This document shows, piece after piece, positions 33,501-35,833 of a stretch of DNA of 35,833 nucleotides. The stretch lies in assembly GCA_905478325.1 (NCBI GenBank), contig CAJQIB010000037.1, positions 1-35,833 of the forward strand. The letters are read 5' to 3'. Source of the DNA: an uncultured Flavobacteriales bacterium. Lineage in GTDB: Bacteria; Bacteroidota; Bacteroidia; Flavobacteriales_D; Sanyastnellaceae. A program made the translations under genes and the position numbers. The notes under the pieces were generated by a model, which ran no database searches, was not told where the DNA came from, and worked only from the letters and a program-made list of their open reading frames with translations. How positions within the stretch are numbered: the stretch's first letter is position 1; every line of letters begins with the position of its first letter.

Positions 33501-34481
33501 TCAGTCGGCCAGTATGGTGTGATCGATAATGCGGCTAATCAGTTCCTGATTCGAAAGCCCAAAGGCTTCTGCCTGTCTAGGAATGATGCTGAACTCGGAC
33601 AAGCCAGGAACGGCATTGACCTCAATGATGGAGCAACGTTGACCTGGAACGAGCATCATGTCCACACGCGCCAATCCGCGGCATCCCATTGACGTGTATA
33701 CATCGATTGCTTGCTCTTGGAGGTGCATCCGGTCTTTCGTGTTTAAATCAGCTGGGGTAATCTCCTCCGCTTCTCCTGAGTATTTGGCCTCGTAATCAAA
33801 AAAGAGGCGCGAGGTGCGAATTTCTGTTACCGGCAATGCTTCGGGTTTCCCTTGCTCATCGGGAATGATACCAACGGAAAACTCTCGGCCTTCAAGCATC
33901 GATTCAACCAAAACGCCGCCTTCTCCAAAACGCATGGCATAGGCAATGGCTGCATCGAGGTCACGTTCGTGCTCAACGCGATTGATTCCCAGGCTTGAAC
34001 CGGCTTCATTGGGTTTGACAAAACACGGAAGTCCGAGTTTAGCGACGAGCGATGCTGCATTCCAGGCTTGGCCGGGTGCAATGGTGTCAAACACGGCGAC
34101 TTGAATCCCTCGGTCTTTCAAAAAGGCGTTGGTATGGCCTTTGTGGAATGTCCGAGCAACACTTTCTGAATTGCCTGTAGTATGCGGAATCCCCAGTGCG
34201 TCCAATTCGAGTTGGAGTTTCCCGTCTTCGCCAGGTGTGCCATGGATCATGATGAATGCACCGGCAAAAGGAGTCGCACCCCCTTTCAATTCGGAGATAT
34301 CCATGGGGGCTTTCCCCCCGTCTTTTTCAACCCACCATCCGTCGGTGTCCACGTGGATCAGGGTCGCTTCAAAACGCTCTGAATCGATGTGATGCATCAC
34401 CAATGCAGCAGATTCCCTTGAAATATGAGCTTCGCCGGAATAGCCTCCAGTGAGCACGGCGATGGCAATACGGTCTGACAT
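33501..34481 (-). CDS. ddl: D-alanine--D-alanine ligase
   Basis: The 326-residue ATP-grasp enzyme has the N-terminal TGGYSGEAHIS motif (E17), the IHGTPGEDGKLQ segment (80-90), the ATP-binding loop CFVKPNEAGSSLGI, and the metal-binding end ARVDMM then IIEVNAVPGLSEFSIIP. It joins two D-alanines for the peptidoglycan pentapeptide in the cytoplasm. Length and motifs are normal. It lies 82 bp behind purK on the same strand. No TAnnTTTG box is obvious before its ATG, so it may be read through from purK. Confidence 0.96.
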   Translation of the reverse strand: MSDRIAIAVLTGGYSGEAHISRESAALVMHHIDSERFEATLIHVDTDGWWVEKDGGKAPMDISELKGGATPFAGAFIMIHGTPGEDGKLQLELDALGIPHTTGNSESVARTFHKGHTNAFLKDRGIQVAVFDTIAPGQAWNAASLVAKLGLPCFVKPNEAGSSLGINRVEHERDLDAAIAYAMRFGEGGVLVESMLEGREFSVGIIPDEQGKPEALPVTEIRTSRLFFDYEAKYSGEAEEITPADLNTKDRMHLQEQAIDVYTSMGCRGLARVDMMLVPGQRCSIIEVNAVPGLSEFSIIPRQAEAFGLSNQELISRIIDHTILAD

Positions 34482-34563
34482 GCGTCAAAAAAAAAGGACA
34501 ACGCCAAAGCGAAGTCGGGGTTCAAGGTGAAAATTAAGATGAACGGACACTGCTATTGGCAGT

Positions 34564-35733
34564 TCAATCAGACATTCCATCCACGGCCAATTGTTCACGG
34601 AGGACCATCACCAATTCGATGGCTTCAGCTCGGGTCTCAGCAGTAACCGTGACATGGCCCATTTTTCGAAACGGTTTGACTTGAGACTTCCCATAGAGAT
34701 GCGGATGAACTCCAGGTTGCTTCATGGCATGGGACAGTCCGCGGTATACCGGTGTTCCCATGGCTTCTCGACTGCCAACTAAATTCACCATGGCACCAAA
34801 AGGGAGCACCGGTGCGGTCGACCCCAATTCCAAGTTCAGTGTCGCACGCAAGTGCTGTTCAAATTGTGAAGTCCGGTTGGCTTCGATGGTGTGGTGGCCA
34901 CTGTTATGTGTTCTCGGGGCCAATTCATTGACGAGAAGTTGGCCTGTTTGATCCAAAAACAGTTCAATGGCCAGCAGTCCTTCAAAATCCAAGGCTTCGA
35001 CAACCCGCAATGCGAGGGATTGTGCTTCTGCCGCGGTATCGGTTCCAATGTCGGCCGGAGCAATGAGGTAATCCACCAAGTTGGCTTCTGGATTGAATAC
35101 CGACTCAACCACAGGAAAGCTAGCGGTTTGACCAGAAGCATTGCGCGCAACAATGACACTCAATTCTTTGTGGATGTCGACGGCATCCTCGAGGACACAC
35201 GGCGCGTCAAAGGCACGGCTGGTGGCGTCTGTGAGATCCTTTAGTATTTGAACTCCTTTTCCATCATAACCGCCCCTGCGGAGCTTTTGCACAATCGGAA
35301 ACCCTTTGTCTCCTGCTTGAGAGGCGGTCTCAACGAGTACAAAAGGTGCCGTTGGGATTCCATGTTGTTCGAAAAACGCTTTTTGTGTCCCTTTGTCCTG
35401 TATGACGTCCAAATGATCCGGTTTTGGGACAACGCGCACCCCATGTTGCTCCAAACGCCGCAGTCCGGGGACAGAAACATGTTCGATTTCGATCGTGATG
35501 ACATCGAGGTCTTTTCCAAAGGCAAACACCGCATCGGCATCGTTCAAGTCCCCTTGCACAAAACGGTGAGTGAGGTGTCTGCAAGGCGCGTCAGCAGCAG
35601 GATCCATCACCTCAACACGTACGTCTAAGTCGATGGCAGATTGAATCATCATTCGGCCCAATTGACCACCTCCAAGCACGCCGATTTTTAGCGCTGGACC
35701 CAATTGAAGTGACTTTTCAGAGGTTGTTTGCAT
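34564..35733 (-). CDS. purK: N5-carboxyaminoimidazole ribonucleotide synthase
   Basis: From ATG 35733 the product has 389 residues. It starts with the nucleotide-fold LKIGVLGGGQLGRMMIQSA (GGGQLGRMM at 21-29). It continues with TIEIEHV and the ATP-grasp core QKLRRGGYDGKGVQ, then LLAIELFLDQTGQLLVNELAPRTHNSGHHTIE. PurK uses ATP and bicarbonate to carboxylate aminoimidazole ribonucleotide in purine synthesis. A longer frame to 35796 is an upstream extension without support. The ATG lies 4 nt behind a TATCTTTG box. A divergent gene begins at 35765. Confidence 0.97.
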   Translation of the reverse strand: MQTTSEKSLQLGPALKIGVLGGGQLGRMMIQSAIDLDVRVEVMDPAADAPCRHLTHRFVQGDLNDADAVFAFGKDLDVITIEIEHVSVPGLRRLEQHGVRVVPKPDHLDVIQDKGTQKAFFEQHGIPTAPFVLVETASQAGDKGFPIVQKLRRGGYDGKGVQILKDLTDATSRAFDAPCVLEDAVDIHKELSVIVARNASGQTASFPVVESVFNPEANLVDYLIAPADIGTDTAAEAQSLALRVVEALDFEGLLAIELFLDQTGQLLVNELAPRTHNSGHHTIEANRTSQFEQHLRATLNLELGSTAPVLPFGAMVNLVGSREAMGTPVYRGLSHAMKQPGVHPHLYGKSQVKPFRKMGHVTVTAETRAEAIELVMVLREQLAVDGMSD

Positions 35734-35737
35734 GCCG

Positions 35738-35745
35738 CAAAGATA
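35738..35745 (-). promoter_or_regulatory. Candidate -7 box of purK, leaderless
   Basis: On the minus strand TATCTTTG (35745 to 35738) is identical to the rpmH -7 box and is followed by CGGC and the purK ATG. The 4-nt distance predicts transcription starting at or next to the start codon. This supports ATG 35733 over the longer open frame, which would be interrupted by the promoter. Confidence 0.55.
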
Positions 35746-35764
35746 TTCGCACGATTTTCGCTGC

Positions 35765-35833
35765 ATGAATTTCTTGAACACAGAATTTTTAGGCAACCCA
35801 CTTTTGGAATGGGGAATCGCTTTGGGTTGGGCT
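35765..35833 (+). CDS. Start of a divergent gene, possibly a mechanosensitive ion channel (partial)
   Basis: An ATG at 35765 opens a frame that runs without a stop to the right edge. Its 23 codons begin MNFLNTEFLGNPLLEW and become hydrophobic (GIALGWA). From memory, Bacteroidota MscS-type channels often begin with a short FFGN-L-like stretch before the first helix, so that is my best guess, but 23 residues cannot settle it. The 31-bp gap to purK would hold both promoters. Confidence 0.5.
   Translation, partial: MNFLNTEFLGNPLLEWGIALGWA

Noticed and set aside
34549-34563. Small hairpin ACTGC-TATTG-GCAGT directly after purK
   Set aside because: The 5-bp stem is not followed by a T run on the minus strand, so it is not called a terminator.
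1-35833. tRNA genes, CRISPR arrays, insertion sequences, attachment sites and riboswitches
   Set aside because: The intergenic gaps are at most about 200 bp. None shows a cloverleaf, regular repeats, terminal inverted repeats or a recognisable riboswitch core.

Overview
The window is a gene-dense chromosomal segment with no mobile element, CRISPR array or tRNA. It almost certainly comes from a member of the Bacteroidota, probably a flavobacterial lineage with fairly high GC. The evidence is Bacteroidota-type promoters (TTTG spacer TAnnTTTG), almost no Shine-Dalgarno sequences, a C-terminal tail resembling type IX secretion cargo, a heme-copper oxidase block with two consecutive subunit III genes plus SCO and DUF420, and RemB/Wzi-like outer membrane barrels. 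Family recognition is from memory of conserved motifs; no database search was run.

Layout. (1) 1-6145, plus strand: the 3' end of a probable surface protein, a small cupin, then a complete tripartite RND efflux operon (adaptor, permease, TolC-type channel) joined by 4-bp overlaps. (2) 6237-10569: a GT4 glycosyltransferase converging on gmd (GDP-mannose 4,6-dehydratase) and an MsbA-like ABC exporter. (3) 10647-14222: rpmH (55 codons) with a textbook promoter and a two-way terminator, a phosphopantetheinyl transferase, ahcY, and an exosortase-family transpeptidase with a partner membrane protein directly behind ahcY. (4) 14226-18197, minus strand: a TolC channel, an efflux adaptor without its pump, tsaB, and a Rieske-fold lipoprotein-like protein that lacks its cluster ligands. 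(5) 18240-24308, minus strand: ctaB, two cytochrome oxidase subunit III genes, subunit IV, an unusual double-domain SCO protein, DUF420, a small CxxC membrane protein and an OmpA-domain protein. (6) 24382-32685, minus strand: a surface-glycan block with a UPF0104 flippase-like protein, a GT2 glycosyltransferase, a lone OppC-type permease, fcl (GDP-L-fucose synthase), and a WecA/MraY-type initiating transferase flanked by two Wzi/RemB-like barrels. (7) 32722-35833: ruvC, ddl, purK, and the first 23 codons of a divergent gene that may be a mechanosensitive channel.

How the genes work together. gmd and fcl complete the GDP-mannose to GDP-L-fucose pathway although they lie about 20 kb apart. With the glycosyltransferases, the WecA-like enzyme, the flippase-like protein and the barrels, they point to a fucose-containing surface polysaccharide. 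The oxidase block supplies heme O, the copper chaperone and the small subunits of a terminal oxidase whose subunits I and II are not in the window.

The most unusual items are the exosortase pair coupled to ahcY, the tandem SCO protein whose first domain has lost its copper ligands, the degenerate Rieske protein, and a recurring promoter architecture in which a TAnnTTTG box lies only 4 nt from the start codon, predicting leaderless mRNAs.
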